Assembly (NCBI GenBank): GCA_030267565.1
Contig: BRXU01000040.1
Coordinates: 896,001-960,000 of the forward strand
Reading direction: 5' to 3'
From: Pleodorina starrii
Lineage: Eukaryota; Chlorophyta; Chlorophyceae; Chlamydomonadales; Volvocaceae
Length of the DNA: 64,000 nucleotides
Shown here: in pieces, positions 13,601-20,479 of the stretch
Position numbering within the stretch: position 1 is the stretch's first letter
How the letters are laid out: each line of letters begins with the position of its first letter
Made by a program: the position numbers and the translations under genes
The notes under the pieces: model-generated
The model's input: only the letters and a program-made list of their open reading frames with translations
Told to the model about the DNA's origin: nothing
The model's database searches: none

Positions 13601-14852
13601 GCCCTTTTGTGCCCTTCTGCGCCCGTCTGCACCTGTCTGCGCCCGTCTACGCCCATCTGCACCCTTCTACGCCCTTCTGCGCCCGTCTGCGCCCGTCTGC
13701 ACCCGTCTGCACCCTTCTGCGCCCGTCTGCGCCCTTCTACGCCCTTTTGTGCCCTTCTGCGCCCGTCTGCACCCGTCTGCACCCTTCTGCGCCCGTCTGT
13801 GCCCGTCTGCACCCGTCTGCGCCCGTCTGCGCCCGTCTGCACCCTTCTGCGCCCGTCTGCACCCTTCTACGCCCATCTGCACCCGTCTGCGTCCGTCTGC
13901 GCCCTTCTTCGCCCGTCTGCGCCCGTCTGCACCCTTCTAGGCCAGTCTGCGCCCTTCTACGCCCTTTTGTGCCCTTCTGCGCCCGTCTGCACCCGTCTGC
14001 ACCCTTCTGCGCCCGTCTGCGCCCGTCTGCACCCGTCTGCGCCCGTCTGCACCCGTCTGCACCCTTCTGCGCCCGTCTGCACCATTCTACGCCCTTCTGC
14101 GCCCGTCTGCACCCGTCTGCGACCTTCTACGCCCGTCTGCGCCCGTCTGCGCCCTTCTACGCCCATCTGCATCCGTCAGCGCCCGTCTGCGCCCTTCTTC
14201 GCCCGTCTGCGCCCGTCTGCACCCTTCTGCGCATTTCTGCTCCCGTCTGCGCCCGTCTGCGCCCGTCTGCGCCCGTCTGCACCCTTCTGCGCCCGTCTGC
14301 GCCCGTCTGCGCCCGTCTGGGCCCGTCTGCGCCCGTCTGCGCCCGTCTGCACCGGTCTGCACCCGTCTGCGTCCGTCTGCGCCCTTCTTCGCCCGTCTGC
14401 GCCCGTCTGCACCCTTCTACGCCCGTCTGCGCCCTTCTACGCCCTTTTGTGCCCTTCTGCGCCCGTCTGCACCCGTCTGCACCCTTCTGCGCCCGTCTGC
14501 GCCCGTCTGCACCCGTCTGCGCCCGTCTGCACCCGTCTGCACCCTTCTGCGCCCGTCTGCACCATTCTACGCCCTTCTGCGCCCGTCTGCACCCTTCTAC
14601 GCCCATCTGCACCCGTCTGCGTCCGTCTGCGCCCTTCTTCCCCCGTCTGCGCCCGTCTGCACCCTTCTACGCCAGTCTGCGCCCTTCTACGCCCTTTTGT
14701 GCCCTTCTGCGCCCGTCTGCACCCGTCTGCACCCTTCTGCGCCCGTCTACGCCCATCTGCATCCGTCAGCGCCCGTCTGCGCCCTTCTTCGCCCGTCTGC
14801 GCCCGTCTGCACCCTTCTGCGCATTTCTGCTCCCGTCTGCGCCCGTCTGCGC

Positions 14853-14857
14853 CCGTC
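14853..14857. other. Target-site duplication, left copy
   Basis: CCGTC directly abuts the left LTR and matches CCGTC directly after the right LTR. Five bp is the usual Ty3/gypsy duplication. The pentamer also belongs to the satellite unit, but both copies abut the TG...CA ends exactly and removing the element restores satellite phase. Confidence 0.85.
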
Positions 14858-15261
14858 TGTAGTAAGCGTCTAGGCACTTACCGTCATTGTGGACTTGCTG
14901 AAGAGAGTGACGACAAAGTCGGCGAGTCTCCGCAGAAGGCCTAGAAGCATACGTGAGATAGCGGAAGCTCTTAGGTGTCAGCAGGGTCTTGAACCCTGGC
15001 CACCGAGTAAATGTGGTTACTCAATGACTGGCCGGAACACTACACCCGGGTGACTTATATCTCGGCTCCACCTGCCGGCTAAGATGTCTGTACGACACTG
15101 ATCTATGGTTGGGACCAGTGGTAGGGTCGCTTCAGGTTCGTTGAGTTAGTTGGCGCGCGATACGGTCCCGCGGCGCGCGCTCTTCGCATTATTGCGCAAA
15201 TGAATTATTGTTGTTTATATTTATTAATGTAATATTCCTAAGGGAAATGTAGCTTGCTACA
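14858..15261 (-). repeat. 3' LTR of the chromovirus
   Basis: A 404-bp LTR, TGTAGC...CTTACTACA in element orientation, with inverted TG/CA ends. It matches the copy at 20071-20474 by eye with no difference. One end carries the near-palindrome TGTAGCTTGCTACA. It holds two TATA-like sequences (15214-15219 and 15054-15061) and a 73-nt tRNA-like segment (14974-15046). Confidence 0.97.
14974..15046 (-). other. tRNA-like segment inside the LTR
   Basis: Exactly 73 nt. On the minus strand it starts GGTGT and ends ACACC (pairing ends). It contains a T-arm-like hairpin, CAGGG-TTCAAGA-CCCTG, whose core fits the pol III box B (GGTTCAANNCC), and a central GAGTAA/TTACTC hairpin where an anticodon arm would be. 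The D-arm and box A are poor and the central loop is six nt, so it is not a functional tRNA. The same segment lies at 20187-20259 in the other LTR. Confidence 0.45.
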
Positions 15262-15274
15262 CTCTCCCCCCTCT
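15262..15274 (-). other. Polypurine tract (PPT)
   Basis: On the element strand AGAGGGGGGAGAG lies directly against the 3' LTR. This is where RNase H leaves the plus-strand DNA primer during reverse transcription. It is purely purine and correctly placed 23 nt downstream of the pol stop. Confidence 0.93.
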
Positions 15275-15296
15275 GAAGTGAACCGTCCCGGGAGCG

Positions 15297-18200
15297 TCAT
15301 TTTCGCTTTTTAGCGGGCTTGCCTCCTGCGGGTTTATCTCGTGGGTGCAGTGCCTTTATTTTGAGTTTGCGCTCATACTCGTCGACTGCTTCGGAAAGTG
15401 GTTGGGATTCGCGTAGGGACGCTTCGGGCTCGTAGCTGTTGTGTCCCGAGTCGTAGCCTTCCCATTTGACGAGGTATTCCCGCCGTGTTTTTCCGCGCCC
15501 ACCTCGGACCGAAACGTCGCGATGGTCGATGATCGATTCGACCATGTAGTATGGCTCACCCTCAATCAGTAAAGGTGGTGGTGGTTGTCGGTTTCCGTCG
15601 TCCCGGTAAGGTTTCAATAGGGAGACGTGAAAGACCGGATGGAGGCGTGAGTCCGCCGGTAACTTTAGTTTTACCGCGGTTTCGCTCACTTTCTCGACAA
15701 CCGTGTATGGGCCGATGTACTTAGGCATCAGCTTTTTGGTACCTGGGTTTTTGAGCGTGACATTACGCGTACTTAACAGCACTTTTTGCCCGACCTCGTA
15801 ACGCACAGGTCGCCTGTGAACGTCGGCGTCCTCTTTTTGATCGTTTTGCGCAGCCAAGAGACACTGCTTTGCGCGTTTAATACGCTTTTGCATCGCTTCC
15901 TGATATTTGTCAGCGGCAGGCACCTTACTCTTAACGTGTAGGTCAACCGGCACACGCGGTTGCTTGATACCGTTAAGGTAAAACGGGGAAACACCCGTAG
16001 AACGCTGCTTAGAGTTGTTGATAGCAAACTCGATAAGCGGCAAATGCTCGTCCCAGTCGTCTTGCGCGGGCGAGATGTAGTGCCTGAGTGTCTCTTCAAG
16101 GACGCGGTTCATCCGCTCCGTTTGTCCATCCGTTTGCGGGTGGTAGGCTGTGCTCATGTAGAGGTGGGTGCCCAATAGGCGAAATAGTTCCTTCCAAAAG
16201 TTGCTTGTAAAGCGTGTGTCCCGGTCCGACACTATGTTTTGTGGAAGGCCGTGCTGCCTGAAGACTGTAGCCACAAAAAGGCGGGCTAACTCTTCAGCTC
16301 CGACGGTCGTGTGTGTGGGAGCAAAGTGCGTCATTTTGCTCAGCCGGTCCACGAACACTACGATCGCGTCATGCCCATTGCGAGTTGTTGGTAGCTGAGT
16401 GATCAAGTCCATTGATACACTATCCCAAACCTCAGTAGGAATAGGGAGGGGCTGCAGCAATCCGCCCGGCTTTCTATTTGTGGGTTTGTTGCGCTGACAG
16501 TTGGGGCAGGACTTAACGTATGCCTTAACGTTAGCGTCTAGCCCGGGCCACCAGTAAGTTTGTGCGATCGCTTGTTTGGTGCGGTCAATGCCGCGATGGC
16601 CGGCGTAGGGAACATCATGATACTCTTTCAGGATTTCCTTACGTAAGTCAGCGTTTTCAGGCACGTATATCTGGGTCCCTCTGTACCAGAATCCGTTCTT
16701 TCGCCTGAGCTGCAGCTTTGCTACCTGTGATTTTCGTATGTTTGGGTCGCCGTCATACCCGCGTTTGATTCGGCGGCCGAGGTCGCTATCAATTAGCGAA
16801 GCCGTAAGCACATTTAGCACCATGTCGTGAACCCGACTGATGGGATCAGCGACATTTATCCGTCCGGGGCGGTACTCCCATTTAAAGTTGAAACGCGAGA
16901 GGCGTTCCATCCAACGAGCTTGTCTACGGGAGAGCATATCGGCGCTTTTCTGGTCCTGTAGGTATACCAGTGGTTGGTGGTCGGTTACAAGTGTAACATC
17001 GGTTGCACCTTCCAAATAACAACGCCACTCTTCAAGCGCAAGGACTGTGCCCAAGCACTCCTGGTCTGTTGTTGAGTAGTTATACTCTGCTTTACTGAAC
17101 TTGGAGCTCGTGTAAGCTACTGGTCGCTCGTCCTGTAAAAGTACGGCGCCGGTGCCATAAATTGAGGCGTCAGACCAGACCGTGAAAGGTTTTTCAAGCT
17201 CGGGGAGCTTAAGTACAGGTGCGTTCGTCAAGGCATGCTTCACGCCTTCGAAAGCCGCATCACACGCTTTCGTCCAATGGAAGGGCATTTTCGCACTGGT
17301 TAAGGCTGTGAGCGGGGCCACAAGGGAGGAATAACCCTGGATGAACCTCCTAAAGTAGTTGGCTAAGCCAAGGAACGCGCGTAGCTTAGGTAAGTCGGTC
17401 GGCACTGGCCATTCTTTGACGACTTTAACCTTACGCTCGTCCACTTTTAAGCCGTCTCGGCTAACTATGTGGCCCAAGAAGTGCAGTTCTCCACGGTTGA
17501 ACTGACACTTAGACAGTTTTGCCTTGAATTCGTGCTTTCGTAGCAGAGCAAGCACCGTACGGAGGTGTTGCTCATGCTCGGCTGGGGTCTTACTGAAGAC
17601 CAAAATATCGTCCAAGTACACCAGCACAAATTTGCCAATGTGTTCGGCGAAAATTCGATTCATCACCGCTTGAAACGTTGCAGGGGCGTTGGTGAGGCCA
17701 AAGCAAAGGACCTTGAATTGAAATTGGCCCATTCCCGGAGCTATAAAGGCCGTCTTTTCCACATCCTCTGGGGAAATGCGGATTTGGTTGTACCCCTGTT
17801 GTAGGTCCAGGGAACTGAAAATGTTCGCACCCTGAAGCTGGTCGAAGAGGTCTGTAATATTGGGCATTGGGTACCGCCGTTTAATTGTTTGTTTGTTGAG
17901 GGCACGGTAATCAAGGACCATACGAAGACCTTGTCCGTTAGCCTTTTCAACAAAAATCACCGGAGCGCCGTAAGGCGACGTAGAGGGTTCAATGTAGCCT
18001 TTCTGTAGCAACTCAGTGACTTGCTTGCGTACTTCCTGTTGCTCAAGTTGCGTCAGGCGGTACGTTCGCTTGGCTGGCGGTACGGCCCCGTCCACCAACG
18101 GTATGGCGTGACCTACTTCGCGAAATGGCGGAAGCCCTTTTAGTTCTGCGAATACGTCTTTGTATTCATCCAGAATGGCTGACATGTTTTCTTCAGGGAT

Positions 18201-19451
18201 CAGGTTGGCGTCCGGGGCTTCTGTTCCCGATGCCATTTCCTCACCGACAGGTTCAGCCTGCACAAGCATCAAGTAGCTTCGTGCGCCTTGGGCAATCCGC
18301 TTTGCTGCGGCTTTAGCCGACATTGTCTCTACAGTGCTCGCTGCGTAAAGTGTAGCGGTCACGTAGTTCATGATTGTAACACCGTCTAGGTGTTCCTCGT
18401 CTTCCACAGCAGACCAGAATGTGGGCTTAAGAGTCCACTTTTCACCTTTGTCCTTGTGTGCGGTAAGCGTATGCGTTGCCCAGCACATTAGGGCCTTACG
18501 CCGTTCCAACCAGTCGTTGGCGAGAATGATTTCAACGCCTGGTATTCCTTGTTTGAGAACAAGTAGCTTGACCTGATCGTGGAAGGAACCGATGCGTAGG
18601 TTTGCGGTGACTGAGCCTTCAATGAGTTCGTTGGTCCCGTTCGCTAGGCGCACGGATGCTGTGGTTGTTGGCTTTGTTCTGAGAGCCATGTTGCGGGCTG
18701 CTTCAAGCGTAATGAAGCCATCCGCGGCGCCATTGCAGTTGGCACCTGAGTCGGCAAGCACTCGGCAAGCCGTTTGGCACAAGCGAGCATCAAAGACCAT
18801 TGAACGGTTGGGAGCATTCATGCTGTTGACTTGCACTGGAGTTGCTGGGGCGTCATACCACAGCTGAACCGGCCATGGGATACCGGGCATTTCCGTGCGA
18901 GTGCCGTTTGCGTCTTTCTTTGAAAACAGTTTTGTTCCAACTTCATACGTTTTGAGCAGCTTAAAGCCTGCCGAACGCATGTGATGCTCGACTTGAGTCC
19001 ACTGGGGCACACAGAAGACTGCTGATGTGTGCTCCGGGTCCTTGCGCTTGCAGCGCAGGTAGTGCTGTGTCCATTGCTGAACGTGAGTGTATGGGGGATT
19101 GATCCAAACAAACTCGCCTGAGACATCAGTGTCAAAGAACGATTTGCTTGGAGAGGCAAAGCGCGCACAGAGGCTGTTATCACCCGAGTCGTTACAAGCG
19201 GCGTCAAAAGAGAACTGACGCCCCAAACTGCTCTCAACCTTCCGAAACTCGTCAGGCAGGAACATGCGATCACACTTCAGCGGATCGCAAACGACCGGAA
19301 CACCTCCGTCCATATCCGACTGGCCCTGGGCTACTGCAACCTTTTCGGTTGTCAAAACTGCCTTCTCGGCAGCCGCAGACCCCAACGACTCCTGCGCTAG
19401 TGGTCTATTGCCCGGACTCTGCTTGCCGGCCCCAACGCGCTTGCCGGACCG
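15297..19451 (-). CDS. pol: Pol polyprotein with Dam-like MTase, PR, RT, RNase H, IN and chromodomain
   Basis: Open from just after the gag UAG to a stop at 15297. Numbering below starts at a TTG at 19385 (1,362 residues); the first ATG is residue 25 (19313). Domains: a Dam-type methyltransferase-like region at about 33-180 (FSFDAAC 58-64, NPPY 96-99); aspartic protease with DSGA 212-215; reverse transcriptase about 430-620 with YLDD 590-593; RNase H with D739, E776, D802 and D847; integrase zinc finger H923, H930, C960, C963; integrase core D993, D1054, E1090 (D,D35E spacing); GPY module at 1225; chromodomain about 1281-1335. Every catalytic residue I looked for is present. Pol is in the same frame as Gag, so expression probably needs readthrough of UAG, although a separate start cannot be excluded. 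The methyltransferase assignment rests on motifs only. Confidence 0.95.
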   Translation of the reverse strand, partial: RSGKRVGAGKQSPGNRPLAQESLGSAAAEKAVLTTEKVAVAQGQSDMDGGVPVVCDPLKCDRMFLPDEFRKVESSLGRQFSFDAACNDSGDNSLCARFASPSKSFFDTDVSGEFVWINPPYTHVQQWTQHYLRCKRKDPEHTSAVFCVPQWTQVEHHMRSAGFKLLKTYEVGTKLFSKKDANGTRTEMPGIPWPVQLWYDAPATPVQVNSMNAPNRSMVFDARLCQTACRVLADSGANCNGAADGFITLEAARNMALRTKPTTTASVRLANGTNELIEGSVTANLRIGSFHDQVKLLVLKQGIPGVEIILANDWLERRKALMCWATHTLTAHKDKGEKWTLKPTFWSAVEDEEHLDGVTIMNYVTATLYAASTVETMSAKAAAKRIAQGARSYLMLVQAEPVGEEMASGTEAPDANLIPEENMSAILDEYKDVFAELKGLPPFREVGHAIPLVDGAVPPAKRTYRLTQLEQQEVRKQVTELLQKGYIEPSTSPYGAPVIFVEKANGQGLRMVLDYRALNKQTIKRRYPMPNITDLFDQLQGANIFSSLDLQQGYNQIRISPEDVEKTAFIAPGMGQFQFKVLCFGLTNAPATFQAVMNRIFAEHIGKFVLVYLDDILVFSKTPAEHEQHLRTVLALLRKHEFKAKLSKCQFNRGELHFLGHIVSRDGLKVDERKVKVVKEWPVPTDLPKLRAFLGLANYFRRFIQGYSSLVAPLTALTSAKMPFHWTKACDAAFEGVKHALTNAPVLKLPELEKPFTVWSDASIYGTGAVLLQDERPVAYTSSKFSKAEYNYSTTDQECLGTVLALEEWRCYLEGATDVTLVTDHQPLVYLQDQKSADMLSRRQARWMERLSRFNFKWEYRPGRINVADPISRVHDMVLNVLTASLIDSDLGRRIKRGYDGDPNIRKSQVAKLQLRRKNGFWYRGTQIYVPENADLRKEILKEYHDVPYAGHRGIDRTKQAIAQTYWWPGLDANVKAYVKSCPNCQRNKPTNRKPGGLLQPLPIPTEVWDSVSMDLITQLPTTRNGHDAIVVFVDRLSKMTHFAPTHTTVGAEELARLFVATVFRQHGLPQNIVSDRDTRFTSNFWKELFRLLGTHLYMSTAYHPQTDGQTERMNRVLEETLRHYISPAQDDWDEHLPLIEFAINNSKQRSTGVSPFYLNGIKQPRVPVDLHVKSKVPAADKYQEAMQKRIKRAKQCLLAAQNDQKEDADVHRRPVRYEVGQKVLLSTRNVTLKNPGTKKLMPKYIGPYTVVEKVSETAVKLKLPADSRLHPVFHVSLLKPYRDDGNRQPPPPLLIEGEPYYMVESIIDHRDVSVRGGRGKTRREYLVKWEGYDSGHNSYEPEASLRESQPLSEAVDEYERKLKIKALHPRDKPAGGKPAKKRK

Positions 19452-19454
19452 CTA
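19449..19454 (-). promoter_or_regulatory. Candidate gag-pol stop-codon readthrough site
   Basis: Gag ends in UAG (19454-19452), the next codon is CGG, and the same frame then runs open for over 1,380 codons through Pol. No frameshift is needed. UAG suppression between gag and pol is established for gammaretroviruses, and a CGG codon 3' of the stop is a known readthrough-promoting context in several plant RNA viruses (mostly with UGA). Use of the site here is inferred. Confidence 0.6.
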
Positions 19455-20000
19455 CTCCTCCATCTGGTTCTCCAGGCGGGCCAGGTGCGCCATCTTCTTG
19501 TCCAACGCGGAGCGCTGGTTCTTGAGGCACTCAGCCTTGTGGTCCGCCCAGGTCTCCGAGGGCTTCTTGAAAGCCCGGCAGATGCGGCACTGGTTGGGCG
19601 CCAGCTTGCTGTCGCCCTTTCCGTCCGTGCGCGGCTTCTTAAAAGAAGCTGTGCCGCCCTGCGACTTGTCGCCCTCACCCGGCCTGGGAGTCTTCAGGGG
19701 GGTGTTGGCGTTGCTCGCGCCCGCGCCGGAGGTGACGGCCTTGTACGTGGCGTCGTCCTCGATCTCCGCCCAGTGGGCGAGGACCTCCTCCACCGAAGTC
19801 GGCGGGTTAATGCTCTTTGAAGCATTTTCAGTGGTAATGATTTCCGTTGTTGCGCCCGGCTCGAGGCCTTCGGTTTGTTGATGGCCTTCGGCATCGGCGG
19901 TCTCCTTCGCCCGACGAGCCTTTTCAGCCGCAATAAGGCGCAATGTACGTCTGGATTTTTTAAATAATTCCCGTTCTTCGGGTGTGAGATTTGATGCCAT
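19452..20000 (-). CDS. gag: Short Gag-like protein with CCHC-type zinc knuckle
   Basis: 182 residues from the ATG at 20000. The frame is open further upstream into the LTR, but this is the first ATG clear of the PBS and LTR. The N-terminus is basic and charged (residues 6-33 rich in E, K and R), the middle is acidic or low-complexity, residues 104-134 are basic, and then come C138-x2-C141-x12-H154-x3-C158 and a short charged coiled coil to the end. It is shorter than typical Ty3/gypsy Gag, and I see no clear capsid homology. The CCHC spacing differs from the classical CX2CX4HX4C nucleocapsid knuckle. Its position directly before pol in the same frame supports Gag. It ends in UAG followed by open pol. 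Confidence 0.75.
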   Translation of the reverse strand: MASNLTPEERELFKKSRRTLRLIAAEKARRAKETADAEGHQQTEGLEPGATTEIITTENASKSINPPTSVEEVLAHWAEIEDDATYKAVTSGAGASNANTPLKTPRPGEGDKSQGGTASFKKPRTDGKGDSKLAPNQCRICRAFKKPSETWADHKAECLKNQRSALDKKMAHLARLENQMEE

Positions 20001-20050
20001 ATTGGCTGGTGGCTTAAAGCCTGATGGTAAGATGTTAGAGAGGATCGGAA

Positions 20051-20068
20051 CACTGAGTCTCGATACCA
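20051..20068 (-). other. Primer-binding site (PBS)
   Basis: Two nt after the 5' LTR the element strand reads TGGTATCGAGACTCAGTG. It begins with TGG, complementary to a tRNA CCA end, as expected for tRNA priming. The first seven nt equal those of initiator-Met PBSs but the rest differ, so the primer tRNA cannot be named. Confidence 0.8.
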
Positions 20069-20070
20069 GT

Positions 20071-20474
20071 TGTAGTAAGCGTCTAGGCACTTACCGTCAT
20101 TGTGGACTTGCTGAAGAGAGTGACGACAAAGTCGGCGAGTCTCCGCAGAAGGCCTAGAAGCATACGTGAGATAGCGGAAGCTCTTAGGTGTCAGCAGGGT
20201 CTTGAACCCTGGCCACCGAGTAAATGTGGTTACTCAATGACTGGCCGGAACACTACACCCGGGTGACTTATATCTCGGCTCCACCTGCCGGCTAAGATGT
20301 CTGTACGACACTGATCTATGGTTGGGACCAGTGGTAGGGTCGCTTCAGGTTCGTTGAGTTAGTTGGCGCGCGATACGGTCCCGCGGCGCGCGCTCTTCGC
20401 ATTATTGCGCAAATGAATTATTGTTGTTTATATTTATTAATGTAATATTCCTAAGGGAAATGTAGCTTGCTACA
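20071..20474 (-). repeat. 5' LTR of the chromovirus
   Basis: A 404-bp copy matching 14858-15261. It is the promoter-bearing LTR for the minus-strand element. TATAAA lies 42 nt inside its outer edge (plus-strand 20427-20432), and a second TATA-like GATATAAG is at 20267-20274, just upstream of the tRNA-like segment (20187-20259). Either could set the transcript start; the sequence does not decide. Confidence 0.97.
20267..20274 (-). promoter_or_regulatory. TATA-like element of the 5' LTR
   Basis: GATATAAG on the element strand, about 200 nt into the LTR and 8 nt before the tRNA-like segment. A start 25-30 nt downstream would begin the RNA inside that segment. The alternative is TATAAA at 20427-20432. 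Confidence 0.35.
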
Positions 20475-20479
20475 CCGTC
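20475..20479. other. Target-site duplication, right copy
   Basis: CCGTC immediately follows the 5' LTR edge and matches 14853-14857. The satellite continues directly after it. Confidence 0.85.

Larger units (their letters stand above)
1..14857 (+). repeat. 10-bp satellite array, left block
   Basis: Almost uninterrupted tandem 10-mers of consensus CTGCGCCCGT, about 1,485 copies, already in progress at base 1. Common variants are CTGCACCCGT, CTGCACCCTT, CTACGCCCTT and TTGTGCCCTT, and they recur in fixed order, giving higher-order structure. The plus strand is C/T-rich. Rare phase breaks occur near 6860, 9098 and 9414. Because 10 is 1 modulo 3, all three plus frames read the same ten-residue peptide theme (APVCARLRPS) and stops are rare, so open frames of thousands of codons arise by structure, not selection. 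No gene is supported here. The array resumes at 20475 on the far side of the retrotransposon. Confidence 0.97.
14858..20474 (-). mobile_element. Intact Ty3/gypsy chromovirus LTR retrotransposon
   Basis: A 5,617-bp element on the minus strand. In element order: 5' LTR (20474-20071), PBS (20068-20051), gag (20000-19452), in-frame UAG, pol (19451-15297), PPT (15274-15262) and 3' LTR (15261-14858). The RT-RNase H-integrase order defines Ty3/gypsy, and the C-terminal chromodomain places it with the chromoviruses. The LTRs look identical, coding is uninterrupted apart from the gag stop, and the target duplication is intact, so insertion was recent and the copy may be active. It sits inside the 10-bp satellite. 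An unusual feature is a methyltransferase-like domain at the start of Pol. Confidence 0.97.

Noticed and set aside
1..14857. CRISPR-like array
   Set aside because: Units are contiguous 10-mers without unique spacers, in a eukaryotic context with no cas genes.
2433..14944. Open frames of 3,600-3,800 codons across the left satellite
   Set aside because: They arise from the 10-bp period with few stops, exist in all plus frames at once, and one runs into the LTR. No domain or start context is seen.
18818..19273. Overlapping minus-strand open frame of 151 codons within pol
   Set aside because: It is a shadow of the pol frame, which has clear motifs across the same bases.
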